Origin: Paenibacillus sp. FSL M7-0420
GTDB lineage: Bacteria; Bacillota; Bacilli; Paenibacillales; Paenibacillaceae
Assembly: GCF_038002345.1 (NCBI RefSeq)
Contig: NZ_JBBOCJ010000001.1
Span: forward strand, 6,696,001 to 6,760,000
Length of the DNA stretch: 64,000 bases
Direction: 5' to 3'
Shown here: one piece after another, positions 20,165 to 31,735 of the stretch
How the letters are laid out: each line of letters begins with the position of its first letter
How positions within the stretch are numbered: position 1 is the first letter of the stretch
Position numbers and translations under genes: made by a program
The notes under the pieces: generated by a model
What the model was told of the DNA's origin: nothing
Database searches by the model: none
What the model saw: the letters and a program-made list of their open reading frames with translations, nothing else

Positions 20165-21034
20165 TTAAGACTGCGCGTTCGCACCAGCCACGATCTCGGT
20201 AATTTCTTGCGTAATGGCCGCCTGACGGGCACGGTTGTACGTAAGTCTAAGTTCTCCGATCATTTTTGACGCGTTCTTCGTTGCACTGCCCATCGCTGTC
20301 ATCTTGGCTCCCAGCTCGCTGGCCTTGCCGTTCAGAAGAGCACCATAGATTAAAGTTTCGGCATATTTCGGAAGCAGAACCTCCAGCACGCCTGCAGGTG
20401 AAGGCTCATATTCATAAGCAGCAGATGCTCCGTGATGCCCGCCTTCCCCAACGCCTTCCATAGGCAGAAGTCTGTCTACAGTCGGAACCTGGCTGATCGC
20501 ATTAACGAACCGGTTGTAGCAAATGTAGATCTCATCATAGACGCCTGTCTCGAACTGGTTAACCGCCGAATAGGCAATCGACTTGATGTCGGCAAATTTC
20601 GGGGTATCGGACAGCTCGGTGATTTCTTCTACAATGGGATATTCACGGCGCCGCAAAAAGTCACGGCCTTTGCGCCCGATCACAAACAGCGCATACTCAT
20701 CCTTGGACTTATGGCGTTCTGCGATCAGCATCGTTACTTTACGCAGAATATTCGCATTGTAGCCGCCGGCAAGACCTCTGTCCGAGGTGATGATCAGATA
20801 ACCTGTTTTTTTGACAGGCCGGCTGACCAGCATCGGGTGCTGGAGATCCTGCGTACCGGCAGCAATACTCGAGACGACCTCTTTCAGCTTCTCTGAATAC
20901 GGACGGGCTGCTTCCGCCTTCTCCTGCGCCTTGCGCAGCTTGGATGCAGCGACCATCTCCATCGCTTTGGTGATCTGTCTGGTGTTCTGAACGCTCTTAA
21001 TTTGACGTTTAATATCGCGCATGCTTCTTGCCAT
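20165..21034 (-). CDS. atpG: ATP synthase F1 subunit gamma
   Basis: The rotor shaft subunit, 289 aa from the ATG at 21034 (MARSMRDIKRQIKSV), which has AGAGGTGGTG upstream. The frame extends further back, but those residues come from an intergenic duplication. The conserved C-terminal helix LRLTYNRARQAAITQEITEIVAGA is intact. Confidence 0.96.
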   Translation of the reverse strand: MARSMRDIKRQIKSVQNTRQITKAMEMVAASKLRKAQEKAEAARPYSEKLKEVVSSIAAGTQDLQHPMLVSRPVKKTGYLIITSDRGLAGGYNANILRKVTMLIAERHKSKDEYALFVIGRKGRDFLRRREYPIVEEITELSDTPKFADIKSIAYSAVNQFETGVYDEIYICYNRFVNAISQVPTVDRLLPMEGVGEGGHHGASAAYEYEPSPAGVLEVLLPKYAETLIYGALLNGKASELGAKMTAMGSATKNASKMIGELRLTYNRARQAAITQEITEIVAGANAQS

Positions 21035-21048
21035 GATTTCACCACCTC

Positions 21049-21130
21049 TGAGCTTTGACGTAGTCAAAGCTAACTTCGTAAGCATAAGCTGAGCTCTGGC
21101 GTACCAAAGCTAACCTCGTAAGCATAAACG
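21049..21130. repeat. Two-copy tandem repeat of about 40 bp between atpA and atpG
   Basis: The block around AAAGCTAACTTCGTAAGCAT occurs at 21065-21087 and again with one change at 21105-21127. The preceding TGAGCTTTGACG (21049) is matched by TGAGCTCTGGCG (21090). It fills almost the whole atpA-atpG gap. It looks like a recent duplication and may affect coupling or RNA stability. Confidence 0.75.
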
Positions 21131-21144
21131 GTAGACTCTATATA

Positions 21145-23215
<2,071 letters not shown>

Positions 23216-23219
<4 letters not shown>

Positions 23220-23713
23220 GATCGGCCTCCTACCTCTTTGAGGTATTGATCAACAAGCTGTTCCTGCTCGCCGTCAGCTGCAACTTCCTTCTCAAGCAGC
23301 TTCGAGGCAATGCGGACCGAGGCTGTGCCCAGCTCGCTGCGCAGCGCTTCTACCGCTTTGTTCTTCTCGTTCTCAATGTCACGGACCGCTTCGTCTTTCA
23401 GACGGCTCGCTTCCACATGGGCCTGCTCAAGAATCTTGTCAACCTGGTTGTTGCTGGTAGCCTGGGACTGCTGAATGATAGCCTGTGCCTCTTGGCGTGC
23501 CTGCTGCAGGGCCTGCTTCTGCTCTTCTACATAAGCGACCGCCTGCTCTCTGGTCTTGGCTGCTTCATCCATTTGCTGCAGCACCATTTCGCGGCGCTTC
23601 TCCATAATTCCGAACAGCTTGCTGAAGGCAAATTTGCTGAGCAGGAAGTATAGAATTACAAAAGCAGCAATAGAAAACACTATATTGGTCCAAATGATAT
23701 CCACTGAGGTCAC
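23216..23713 (-). CDS. atpF: ATP synthase Fo subunit b
   Basis: The membrane-anchored stator stalk, 165 aa. One N-terminal membrane segment (about 6-26, IVFSIAAFVILYFLLSKFAF) is followed by a long charged coiled coil rich in Glu, Lys, Gln and Ala up to the C-terminus. It overlaps atpH by 4 bases. Confidence 0.95.
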
Positions 23714-23801
23714 TCCCTTCCGTTACCGCGGCTTGCGGACATATACAAAAGTAAGGCGCGGATGGCACTTGCCCTCCCCGCCAAACCGTAAAAACGGTTT
23801 A

Positions 23802-24056
<255 letters not shown>

Positions 24057-24120
24057 TTAATAATATAAAATCTCCCGCGAAGAGTGTTCCGGCAGCTGCC
24101 GCTATCCTCACGGCAGCTTA

Positions 24121-24888
24121 TTAATGCGCTTCTTCCTCGTGGATCGTCATCTGTGCGATGTAGACCATCGTCAGAATCGTAAAGATAAAGGCCTGAAGCG
24201 CCCCGACAAAGATACTGAAGCCCTGCCAGATGGCCAGGAACGGAATACTGAACAGTCCCAGCTTCAGAATGACGGTAATCAGAACTTCACCGGCAAAGAT
24301 GTTAGCGAATAGACGGATGGCAAGCGCCACCGGCTTCGCCAGATTCTCAATGATGTTCAGCGGCAAGAAAATTGGAAACGGCTCAATATAATGTTTGAAA
24401 TAATGCTTGCCGTTCAGCTTGATGCCCAGGTAGTTCATGAGTACAAACACAACGATCGCAAGTCCTGCGGTTACGTTAATGTCTGCAGTCGGCGATTTGT
24501 ACCACAGAATCTCAGCATGCGCGCCATCGGCCAGGTTCTTGGTTGCTTCAATAACATGTCCAAAAATATAGACCGGCTTATCAGCTTCTGTAATGAAGGA
24601 AAACGGCAGACCAAGGAGATTGGAGACGAAGATAAACAGTATCAGCGTCAATCCCAGTGATATGTAAGGCTTTCCCTTCTTCAAATCCATGGCGCTGCTG
24701 ATCAGTCCCTGTACAAATTCGACCACCCATTCCATAAAATTCTGGAGCTTGGATGGATTCTCAACCGACAGGTTGCGGACGGACAGCATGACCAGTACGA
24801 ACACAATCACCGAGCTGATTACCAGCATCAGCACAGCAGACAGGTCAATCGGTATTCCGCCAACATAGATTAAAGGCATTTCGTGCAT
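24121..24888 (-). CDS. atpB: ATP synthase Fo subunit a
   Basis: The 255-aa stator channel subunit with about six membrane segments. The essential Arg is in ALAIRLFANIFAGE, near residue 188. A GGGGG ribosome site lies upstream of the ATG. It follows atpI by 29 bases. Confidence 0.95.
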   Translation of the reverse strand: MHEMPLIYVGGIPIDLSAVLMLVISSVIVFVLVMLSVRNLSVENPSKLQNFMEWVVEFVQGLISSAMDLKKGKPYISLGLTLILFIFVSNLLGLPFSFITEADKPVYIFGHVIEATKNLADGAHAEILWYKSPTADINVTAGLAIVVFVLMNYLGIKLNGKHYFKHYIEPFPIFLPLNIIENLAKPVALAIRLFANIFAGEVLITVILKLGLFSIPFLAIWQGFSIFVGALQAFIFTILTMVYIAQMTIHEEEAH

Positions 24889-24917
24889 AGTATCATCCCC
24901 CTTTCTCGTTAGTATGG

Positions 24918-25295
24918 CTACAGCTTATTCTTGATTCCTAGATATATCCCCACGGGAATAGCCAGAAGCTGGGGGATGAACAGGCCGATAATCGTTGCCT
25001 CCAGCGAGAAATGCTCATATTTGACTGAGAACATGGTCACCAGAATTCCAAAACTGATTCTTGTAGCAAAACCAAGGCTGAAGGAGCTTTTCCCTTGCTT
25101 CGCCACCGCTGCTGTCACTCTTCTGACCTTAAGGGCCAGATAACGGAAATTAACCAGTCCTGCCAGCAAGCCGAGTGTCATTCCCAGAGTAACTGCACGG
25201 GTCTCATGATGGAGAGCCCACCCCATTACCAATCCTGCCATAATGATTACTGTCACCCTGGTGACGATATTGATTACGGGAGTCATATTATCCAT
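24918..25295 (-). CDS. atpI: ATP synthase subunit I
   Basis: A 125-aa membrane protein with four hydrophobic segments, thought to assist c-ring assembly. It keeps the typical layout and the place upstream of atpB. It overlaps the end of the atpZ-like gene by 8 bases, so the two are translated together. Confidence 0.88.
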   Translation of the reverse strand: MDNMTPVINIVTRVTVIIMAGLVMGWALHHETRAVTLGMTLGLLAGLVNFRYLALKVRRVTAAVAKQGKSSFSLGFATRISFGILVTMFSVKYEHFSLEATIIGLFIPQLLAIPVGIYLGIKNKL

Positions 25296-25521
25296 TTTGC
25301 TCCCCCAAAAAATTTTTGATTAGCAAAGCAACATTCACAACTCCGAGAATCAACCCGGTAATTGTTCCGATAGCCAGCCAAAAGGCAGGTCCGTCCATCA
25401 GATTGCGCAGCCACTTTGCCACAAAAAAGCCTATTACAATGTAAGCGGCGAGCAAGCTGCCCGCACCCCCGAGTACTAGAGCCGTACGCCCCAGTCCAGG
25501 CTCATTCTTTGGTTCCTTCAT
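25288..25521 (-). CDS. AtpZ/AtpI family small membrane protein
   Basis: A 77-aa protein with two membrane segments (about 15-33 and 45-66) and the typical motif GPAFWLAIGTITGLILGVVN. Proteins of this family (AtpZ) lie at the head of atp operons and associate with ATP synthase assembly or magnesium/calcium transport. It is the first gene after the promoter. Confidence 0.82.
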   Translation of the reverse strand: MKEPKNEPGLGRTALVLGGAGSLLAAYIVIGFFVAKWLRNLMDGPAFWLAIGTITGLILGVVNVALLIKNFLGEQNG

Positions 25522-25539
25522 AGGCTACAATCCCAACTA

Positions 25540-25569
25540 ATTTTACTGAATATCCAGACTCTTTGTCAA
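25540..25569 (-). promoter_or_regulatory. Sigma-A-type promoter of the ATP synthase operon
   Basis: On the minus strand a perfect TTGACA (25564-25569) and TAAAAT (25540-25545) are 18 bases apart, 20 bases upstream of the first gene's start codon. Confidence 0.75.
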
Positions 25570-25645
25570 TTCACAGAAAATTGCCCAAAATCGCATGAAA
25601 ATATGAAAATAATCACAGCAAAATACACCAAAACCATATAAACCG

Positions 25646-25660
25646 TACAGTTTAACTGTA
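25646..25660. promoter_or_regulatory. Perfect 7+1+7 palindrome between wecB and the atp promoter
   Basis: TACAGTT-t-AACTGTA. It has no T-run, so it is not a typical terminator. It lies upstream of the atp promoter and just after wecB. It could be a binding site or a weak hairpin; no regulator is indicated. Confidence 0.35.
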
Positions 25661-25685
25661 TGCTGCTTTTATTAACGTTAGTATA

Positions 25686-26861
25686 TTAGTTGTCTTGCCC
25701 TGTTTTATCATTTGTGAACATTGTGTGAAATTCTTCCGGACGTTCTTGAACAGCTCCGAAATGGTGCAAAATCGCATTGACAATCCTCTCGGAGGCTTTG
25801 CCGTCTCCATACGGGTTGGCGGCCCGGCTCATCGACTCATACAGGTTCTGATCAGTTAAAAGAGCATGTGTCCGTTGATACACCTTCTCCTCGTCCGTTC
25901 CCACAAGCTCCAGTGTTCCGGCCTCGATCCCTTCCGGGCGCTCGGTTGTATCACGCAGCACAAGCACAGGAACTCCAAAGGAGGGAGCTTCCTCCTGCAG
26001 GCCGCCGGAATCGGTCAATATCAGGTGGGTATGCGGATAAAAGTTATGCAGGTCAACGACATCCAGCGGATCAATCAGCTTGATTCTAGGGTGTCCGCCG
26101 AGGATCTCATGCGCCGGTTCCTTGACTGCCGGACTCGGGTGCACGGGATACACAATGGCTACATCTTCAAATTCATCAGCGATTCTTTTGACTGCACGGA
26201 AAATATGACGGTGCGGTTCGCCTTGGGATTCTCTGCGGTGCGCCGTCATCAAAATAAGTCTTTTTCCTGAAGCAAAATCAAGGACCGGATGCCGGTAGTC
26301 CGGCTGTACGGTATATTGAAACACATCAGTTACGGTATTGCCTGTGATATAAATACTTGATTCTTTTTTGTTCTCGTGTCTCAGGTTGCCCGCTGACCAA
26401 TGAGTCGGAGCAAAATGCAGATCAGCAAGCACGCCTGTCAGCTGACGGTTCATTTCTTCCGGATAAGGCGAAAGCTTGTTCCATGTCCGAAGACCTGCTT
26501 CCACATGCCCAACCTGAATCTGCTGCAGGAAAGACGCATAGCTGGCCAGGAAGGTGGTCAGGGTATCGCCATGTACAAGCACGAGGTCCGGCTTCACTTC
26601 GCGGAGCACCGGCTCCAGGCCTTCGAGCACCCGGATCGTGATCTCATTGAGCGTCTGGCGGTCCTTCATTACGTCCAGATCATAATCCGGGGTAATCTTG
26701 AACACCTCAAGCACCTGATCCAGCAGCTCCCGGTGCTGCGCAGTTACACAAACAATCGATTCAATCTGCTCAGGATGTCTGTTCAGCTCCAGAACCAGAG
26801 GCGCCATCTTGATTGCCTCGGGGCGCACTCCGAAAATCGTCATTACTTTAATTTTGGACAT
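25686..26861 (-). CDS. wecB: UDP-N-acetylglucosamine 2-epimerase (non-hydrolysing)
   Basis: A 391-aa GT-B-fold enzyme that converts UDP-GlcNAc into UDP-ManNAc (also called MnaA). The N-terminal FGVRPEAIKMAPLV, the VHGDTLTTFLASYAS loop, HRRES near residue 213 and the C-terminal TDSGGLQEEAPSFGVPVLVLR signature are all present. It supplies the sugar for the TagA-like transferase at 3747-4505. It follows upp on the same strand, with 64 bases between. Confidence 0.95.
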   Translation of the reverse strand: MSKIKVMTIFGVRPEAIKMAPLVLELNRHPEQIESIVCVTAQHRELLDQVLEVFKITPDYDLDVMKDRQTLNEITIRVLEGLEPVLREVKPDLVLVHGDTLTTFLASYASFLQQIQVGHVEAGLRTWNKLSPYPEEMNRQLTGVLADLHFAPTHWSAGNLRHENKKESSIYITGNTVTDVFQYTVQPDYRHPVLDFASGKRLILMTAHRRESQGEPHRHIFRAVKRIADEFEDVAIVYPVHPSPAVKEPAHEILGGHPRIKLIDPLDVVDLHNFYPHTHLILTDSGGLQEEAPSFGVPVLVLRDTTERPEGIEAGTLELVGTDEEKVYQRTHALLTDQNLYESMSRAANPYGDGKASERIVNAILHHFGAVQERPEEFHTMFTNDKTGQDN

Positions 26862-26925
26862 AAGCCCTTCCCTCTCTTCTGAAAACTGCAGTCTATTGTG
26901 TTCGTTCTATTATTATCTGTGCTTC

Positions 26926-27555
26926 TTACTTGGTTCCGTACAGTCTGTCCCCGGCATCTCCGAGTCCCGGAACGATATATCCGTGATCATTCAAATGATC
27001 GTCAAGCGCCGCAACATAGATATCCACATCCGGATGAGCAGCTTGTACAGCCGCAACACCTTCCGGGGCAGCAATCAGGTTCATCATCTTGATCTGGGTG
27101 CAGCCGCGGTTCTTGAGCGAGGTAATCGCCGCAATGGCAGAGCCGCCTGTAGCCAACATAGGATCGATTACGATCAGCTCACGTTCCTGGACATCCGTAG
27201 GAAGCTTAATGTAGTACTCCACCGGCTGCAGGGTGTCCGGATCACGGAACAGGCCTACATGACCTACCTTCGCCGCAGGAAGCAGCTTAAGAACACCTTC
27301 CAGCATGCCAAGACCGGCGCGCAGAATCGGAATCAGTCCGAGCATTCTTCCCGAAATCACCTTACTCTGCGTTTCCTGCACTGGCGTCTGCACCGTAATG
27401 GTCTCCAGCGGGATATCACGTGTAATCTCATAAGCCATAAGTGTTGCTACTTCATCGACATGCTCCCTGAAGTCTTTTGTGTTGGTCCGCACATCGCGAA
27501 TGAATGTCAATTTGTGCTGAATCAATGGATGATCGCAAATCACCAATTTTCCCAT
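26926..27555 (-). CDS. upp: Uracil phosphoribosyltransferase
   Basis: Makes UMP from uracil and PRPP (pyrimidine salvage). The PRPP-binding motif [10 protein letters not shown] and the C-terminal uracil-binding [13 protein letters not shown] are visible. I use the ATG at 27555 ([15 protein letters not shown]), with GGAGGGA upstream, giving 209 aa, the normal length. The frame opens 13 codons earlier without a ribosome site. It lies between glyA and the wecB/atp genes; in B. subtilis upp is also between glyA and atp. Confidence 0.95.
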   Translation of the reverse strand: MGKLVICDHPLIQHKLTFIRDVRTNTKDFREHVDEVATLMAYEITRDIPLETITVQTPVQETQSKVISGRMLGLIPILRAGLGMLEGVLKLLPAAKVGHVGLFRDPDTLQPVEYYIKLPTDVQERELIVIDPMLATGGSAIAAITSLKNRGCTQIKMMNLIAAPEGVAAVQAAHPDVDIYVAALDDHLNDHGYIVPGLGDAGDRLYGTK

Positions 27556-27901
27556 GTTGTCCCTCCGGTAATTGTAAGTCTTATTTATAGCCAAAGTAAG
27601 CGCTGTGCTTCTCAGGTGGCTAAATCCTATCTATTATATCATCACCAAGGCCGCTTTTCACCTACAGATAGACAAATCCGCAGGTCCCCCCGCTTACTGT
27701 AAATTCCCAGCCCATGGAAGCTTAAGGCAATATAGCCACCTCTCTGGATATAAAACAAAGTTTAGTTTGTACGATTAAGCGCTTTTAATACTATTCACAG
27801 TTCTTTCACTACTTTTATTGAAAATTCCATGAACTTTCATGTAACTTTCAGTATAATTCACACGTTTTCTTGGCAGCCATTTGTGAACATTATGTAACAG
27901 C
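27556..27901. other. Gene-free region between glyA and upp
   Basis: No gene seen. It is AT-rich and must hold the upp promoter. At 27774-27789 there is an AAGCGCTT core (attAAGCGCTTttaat) resembling a catabolite-response element, but the outer positions match poorly. A TTTGTGAACATT motif at 27880 is also found at the end of wecB (25710). Confidence 0.4.
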
Positions 27902-27947
27902 AAAAAAAGCCCTTGCGTAAATCCGGCGGAACCAGATACGCAAAGGC
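27902..27947 (-). terminator. Terminator after glyA
   Basis: On the minus strand GCCTTTGCGTA pairs with TACGCAAGGGC (one G-T pair) around a large loop, and a run of seven T follows. Confidence 0.75.
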
Positions 27948-27966
27948 GATGTTAGAGAGACTCAGA

Positions 27967-29214
27967 TTAATACTGCAATCCAGGGTAAATCGGATATTGT
28001 TCAGTCAGCTTAGCTACCTCACGGGCTGCCTGGGTCAAGTTAGCTTCATCCTGCGGGTTCTTCAGGACAGTAGCAATAATCCGGCCGATCGTAACCATAG
28101 CCTGCTCATCCATTCCGCGTGACGTAACTGCCGGTGTACCGATGCGGATACCGCTGGTGACGAACGGGCTGGTCGGGTCAAACGGAATTGCGTTCTTGTT
28201 GACTGTAATTCCGATGGAGTCGAGCACCTTCTCAGCATCCTTGCCGGTAATGTTCAGGTTGCGGGTATCGAGCAGGATCAGATGGTTATCGGTTCCGCCG
28301 GATACAATATTAATCCCTTCGCCGACAAGGGTCTCCGCCAGCACCTTGGCATTCTTAATTACGTTCTCGGCATAAGTCTTGAATGAAGGCTGCAGCGCTT
28401 CGCCGAACGATACGGCTTTGGACGCAATCACATGCATCAAAGGTCCGCCCTGGGAACCAGGGAAGACCGCTTTATCAATCGCGGCAGCCCATGGCTGTCT
28501 GCACAGAATCATCCCGCCGCGCGGACCGCGCAGGGTTTTGTGCGTAGTTGTAGTGACGAAGTGGGCATGAGGAACCGGATTCGGGTGAAGACCGGCAGCT
28601 ACCAGACCGGCAATATGAGCCATATCGACCATGAACAGAGCGCCCACATCATTTGCAATCGAACCGAGTGCAGCAAAATCAATCGTACGCGGATACGCGC
28701 TCGCACCGGCAACGATCATTTTGGGACGGTGCTTGAAGGCGGCTTTGCGCACTTCATCATAATCGATCAGGAAGGAATCCTCCTGTACGCCATAGGCCAC
28801 GAAGTTATACAGAATTCCGGAAGCATTCACCGGGCTGCCGTGGGTCAAATGGCCGCCATGCGCCAGATTCATACCGAGAACGGTATCGCCGGGCTTGAGC
28901 GCAGCCAGATATACAGCCATATTAGCCTGTGCGCCGGAATGAGGCTGCACGTTGGCATGCTCGGCACCGAACAGCTCCTTGGCACGGTCACGGGCCAGGT
29001 TCTCTACGATATCCACATCTTCACAGCCGCCGTAGTAACGCTTGCCGGGATAACCTTCGGCGTATTTGTTCGTAAGCACGGAGCCCATAGCCTCCATGAC
29101 GGCTTCACTTACAATATTCTCTGAGGCAATAAGTTCAATGTTCGCACGCTGACGGCTCAGTTCGAGGCCCATCGCTTCCAGTACTGCCGGGTCACTTTTA
29201 CGCAATTGTTCCAT
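27967..29214 (-). CDS. glyA: Serine hydroxymethyltransferase
   Basis: A 415-aa PLP enzyme that interconverts serine and glycine while charging tetrahydrofolate with a one-carbon unit. The PLP-binding lysine is Lys226 in [16 protein letters not shown]-terminal [13 protein letters not shown] and YPGKRYYGG are conserved. It follows the ywlG homologue as in B. subtilis and ends with its own terminator. Confidence 0.97.
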   Translation of the reverse strand: MEQLRKSDPAVLEAMGLELSRQRANIELIASENIVSEAVMEAMGSVLTNKYAEGYPGKRYYGGCEDVDIVENLARDRAKELFGAEHANVQPHSGAQANMAVYLAALKPGDTVLGMNLAHGGHLTHGSPVNASGILYNFVAYGVQEDSFLIDYDEVRKAAFKHRPKMIVAGASAYPRTIDFAALGSIANDVGALFMVDMAHIAGLVAAGLHPNPVPHAHFVTTTTHKTLRGPRGGMILCRQPWAAAIDKAVFPGSQGGPLMHVIASKAVSFGEALQPSFKTYAENVIKNAKVLAETLVGEGINIVSGGTDNHLILLDTRNLNITGKDAEKVLDSIGITVNKNAIPFDPTSPFVTSGIRIGTPAVTSRGMDEQAMVTIGRIIATVLKNPQDEANLTQAAREVAKLTEQYPIYPGLQY

Positions 29215-29272
29215 GTTTCTAATTTCCTCCCTGTAACTCTGATTTATGTGGTGTTAGTTAAACCCTCTCACT

Positions 29273-29926
29273 TCAGTCACAATTCACGGAACCGCTAGTC
29301 TCAGGCGTGCGGTACACGGCCCGTTCCCCGCCGATCAGCGGCGGTCTGCTCCATGCGGCATTTACCCGGGCAGCCCCGATAACCCGCAGGCTAGGCCGGT
29401 AAGGTACGGCAATCCGGCGCAGATGCATGCCAATCAGGGTCTCCCCGATATCTATACCGGCATGAGCTTCAATCGTCTCTGCCAGTACCGGATCTGTCAT
29501 GGACTGGTAGGCCGCTGCAGCCATAGAGCCTCCGGCCCCCGGAATGGGTACAGCCGACACCTCTCTGAGACCAAGGGCTTCCAGCAGAGCGCGTTCCATC
29601 ACGAGCGAACGGTTCAAATGCTCGCAGCATTGATAGACCGGGTGAAAACCAAATTCATCCGCAATCTGCGTAATCCCCTCCAGCAGCTGCCGCGCAACCT
29701 CCAGCGCACCGCCTGTCCCAATCCGCTTGCCCGCCACTTCGCTGGTGCTGGCTCCGACGACCAGGATCTTCCCCGGACCGAGCTTGCCCGCTACTGCAAG
29801 TTCACGCGTTACCGCAGCAGTGGCTGCGGCCAAAGAAAGCTCCCCGCCGCCCGTTAGCTGCTGCTCTGCAGCCGCCATACCGGATAAGCGATCCTCCCCT
29901 GACTTTTGCTTCAGGACTTCCTCCAT
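29273..29926 (-). CDS. TIGR01440/DUF436 family protein (YwlG-like)
   Basis: A protein of about 217 aa from the ATG at 29926 (MEEVLKQKSGEDR; AAGGGGGC 8 bases upstream); the frame opens 11 codons earlier. Family features are VVGASTSEVAGKRIGT, YQCCEHLNRSLVMER and the C-terminal HAGIDIGETLIGMHLRRIAVP. Its function is not known to me. Gene order ywlE-ywlG-glyA is that of B. subtilis, except that rpiB (ywlF) is missing between ywlE and ywlG. Confidence 0.85.
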   Translation of the reverse strand: MEEVLKQKSGEDRLSGMAAAEQQLTGGGELSLAAATAAVTRELAVAGKLGPGKILVVGASTSEVAGKRIGTGGALEVARQLLEGITQIADEFGFHPVYQCCEHLNRSLVMERALLEALGLREVSAVPIPGAGGSMAAAAYQSMTDPVLAETIEAHAGIDIGETLIGMHLRRIAVPYRPSLRVIGAARVNAAWSRPPLIGGERAVYRTPETSGSVNCD

Positions 29927-29979
29927 CTTACCGCCCCCTTCAACCGTTTCTGATTTCAATGGAGATGCAACTTTTAAAC

Positions 29980-30022
29980 AAAAAAGAGCAGTCCGCAGGT
30001 TGAACTGCGGATGTGCTCTTTT
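29980..30022 (-). terminator. Terminator after ywlE
   Basis: On the minus strand AAGAGCA and CCGCAG pair with CTGCGG and TGCTCTT across a small internal loop, then six T follow. The complement also ends in T, so it could act in both directions. Confidence 0.75.
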
Positions 30023-30148
30023 GCCCAGGCGACCGGCCGTTTATTCCAGGTGCTCCATCGTGGTTTCATCCACACTCGTCGCCAGTTACACCGGAACCGG
30101 ATCATATTTATTACATCTTAAGGGATTGGCGGCAAAAAATCAACCACT

Positions 30149-30745
30149 TCAAAGCCGTCTCAGCGATTCAAGCTTATCGAGCAGACCATACAGCGCCGTA
30201 CGGATCTCGGCAGCCGCCAGCTCGTAATCTTCACGCGAGCCGCCGAACGGATCACTGATATCGAAGCTGGGGATACGCTGGCGGATCTCAATCATCCGCT
30301 GCATAGCCGCAGCATCCGGCTCGGTGCCCAGGGCCAGATTCAGCTCTGCATCTGCATACAAGCTGTCCAGCTCCCGGATATCGGCGTTCACGGATTCCTG
30401 CGTCTGGACATACTCCTTAAGGGTATGGGTCTTGGGTACCGCTTCAGGAAAATATTGCAGCAAGCGCCGCTTATGCGCTCCTGTCAGGGTGAGGATCAGA
30501 TCGGCCCAAGCCACTGCCTCCCCGTCCAGCTGAGAGGATACGATGCGGTCCTGAATCCCTTCATCCTGGAGAATGCCGGCAGCATGTCTGGATATGGAAG
30601 TACCCGGGACAGCAGAAACTCCGGCAGACCGCACCTCCACATGAATGCCCCGCTCCTTCGCAAGCTTCCGCAGAAGCCCTTCGGCCATGGGACTACGGCA
30701 GGTATTACCTGTGCAGACAAATAAAATATGCAGCAACCTTTCCAC
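30149..30745 (-). CDS. ywlE: Low-molecular-weight protein arginine phosphatase YwlE
   Basis: A 198-aa enzyme of the low-molecular-weight phosphatase fold. The P-loop FVCTGNTCRSPMAEG lies at residues 9-23 (Cys11, Arg17). Thr15 in the loop matches the Thr known to favour phosphoarginine over phosphotyrosine in YwlE. The general-acid region DISDPFGGSREDYE is near residue 160. It is about 40 residues longer than the B. subtilis protein, mainly through an insertion in the middle (VPKTHTLKEYVQTQESVNAD region). It should remove McsB-made arginine phosphate marks. Confidence 0.88.
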   Translation of the reverse strand: MERLLHILFVCTGNTCRSPMAEGLLRKLAKERGIHVEVRSAGVSAVPGTSISRHAAGILQDEGIQDRIVSSQLDGEAVAWADLILTLTGAHKRRLLQYFPEAVPKTHTLKEYVQTQESVNADIRELDSLYADAELNLALGTEPDAAAMQRMIEIRQRIPSFDISDPFGGSREDYELAAAEIRTALYGLLDKLESLRRL

Positions 30746-30811
30746 CTCCGGTAAACATTATAATTTCGGTATGAAGCAAGCTTAAAAATTATGGGTATTG
30801 CCGTTATTGTA

Positions 30812-31408
30812 TCAAAAGATGAACATCAAGCCAAACGCCAGGAGAATGGCTCCGCCCAGCGCTTCCCCGTACTCTCCGAGGCCGCGGCTCACCCGCCTGC
30901 CCAGCAGCAGCCCTGTAATGGACATGACACCGCCGCAGGCACCGAAGGCCAGCACGGTTAGAATAATACTATTCACAAACATCCCCAGCGAAACCCCGAC
31001 CGAGAAAGAATCCACACTTACACTGAGCGAGATCAGCAGCATGCCCCACACTGTCCGGTGATCCATCTGCCGGCTGCTGCCGCCGTCTTCCTGGCGGAAG
31101 GAATTGAACACCATATGTCCGCCCAGCAGAACAAGCAGGCCTCCGGCAGCATAGGTGGTAACCTGTCCCAGCAAATGGCCGACATAGCTGCCCGTGAACA
31201 AGCCCAGCAGCGGCATCAGCACATGAAAAAAAGCAATCAGCAGGCTAAGCTGCAGCACATGCAGCAGACGGATGCCCCTCATCCCGATGCCCACGCCAAG
31301 CGAGAACGCATCCATCCCCAGCGCAACTGCCATAATGGCCACTGTTACTATCTGGCCCCAGCCCCCATGTATTCCGCCCCAGCCCCCAACCATTCCGTCC
31401 CAGCCCAT
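30812..31408 (-). CDS. mntP: Manganese efflux pump MntP
   Basis: A six-helix exporter with the internal duplication ALGMDAFSLGVGIG (near residue 30) and SVSVDSFSVGVSLG; the paired Asp residues bind Mn. The ATG at 31408 has GGAGGG 8 bases upstream and gives 198 aa. The N-terminus is an odd Gly/Trp-rich stretch (MGWDGMVGGWGGIHGGWGQ) made by short DNA repeats and absent from typical MntP. I looked for a yybP-ykoY manganese riboswitch upstream and saw none. Confidence 0.9.
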   Translation of the reverse strand: MGWDGMVGGWGGIHGGWGQIVTVAIMAVALGMDAFSLGVGIGMRGIRLLHVLQLSLLIAFFHVLMPLLGLFTGSYVGHLLGQVTTYAAGGLLVLLGGHMVFNSFRQEDGGSSRQMDHRTVWGMLLISLSVSVDSFSVGVSLGMFVNSIILTVLAFGACGGVMSITGLLLGRRVSRGLGEYGEALGGAILLAFGLMFIF

Positions 31409-31530
31409 GAATAGCCCTCCACCCTGAGTCCGTAAGTTCTTGTACAACAACGATATGCGGACAAGATGGTATTCATGACTGCGGGGTGTATGGCAGGAAC
31501 TGGAGATTCTGGCTTGTCACGGACTGAGAA

Positions 31531-31703
31531 GCCGTTATTTTTGAGAATAACCACTTTTGCGCGGGCTAACGGACTCCCATGCGCTTATCTGCTGACTTCC
31601 ACCCCAAAATGAGCTGGCGGAGAGGAAATAAGCGCATTACAGTCCTTTAGGCCTGGAAAATGGGCTAATATGAGAAAATAACGGCATTACGGTCCGCAAG
31701 GCC
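31531..31703. repeat. Structured intergenic element with nested inverted and direct repeats
   Basis: Outer arms GCCGTTATTTT (31531-31541) and its perfect complement (31675-31685) enclose inner arms ATGCGCTTAT (31579-31588) and complement (31628-31637). Two direct copies of AATAA-(GC/CG)-GCATTAC-x-GTCC-x4-AGGCC lie at 31627-31653 and 31677-31703. No gene is visible in 31409-31735. The arrangement looks like a dispersed intergenic repeat rather than a simple terminator. Confidence 0.65.
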
Positions 31704-31735
31704 ATCCGGAATGAACGGGGGATAATAATTCGGCG

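Noticed and set aside
27774..27789. Catabolite-response element (CcpA site)
   Set aside because: Only the AAGCGCTT core matches; outer positions do not fit. The same holds near 62835.
29927..30148. rpiB (ywlF) expected between ywlE and ywlG
   Set aside because: The gap is only about 220 bases and contains a terminator; no remnant was seen.
31409..31560. yybP-ykoY manganese riboswitch before mntP
   Set aside because: The conserved riboswitch sequences were not found; only repeats are present.
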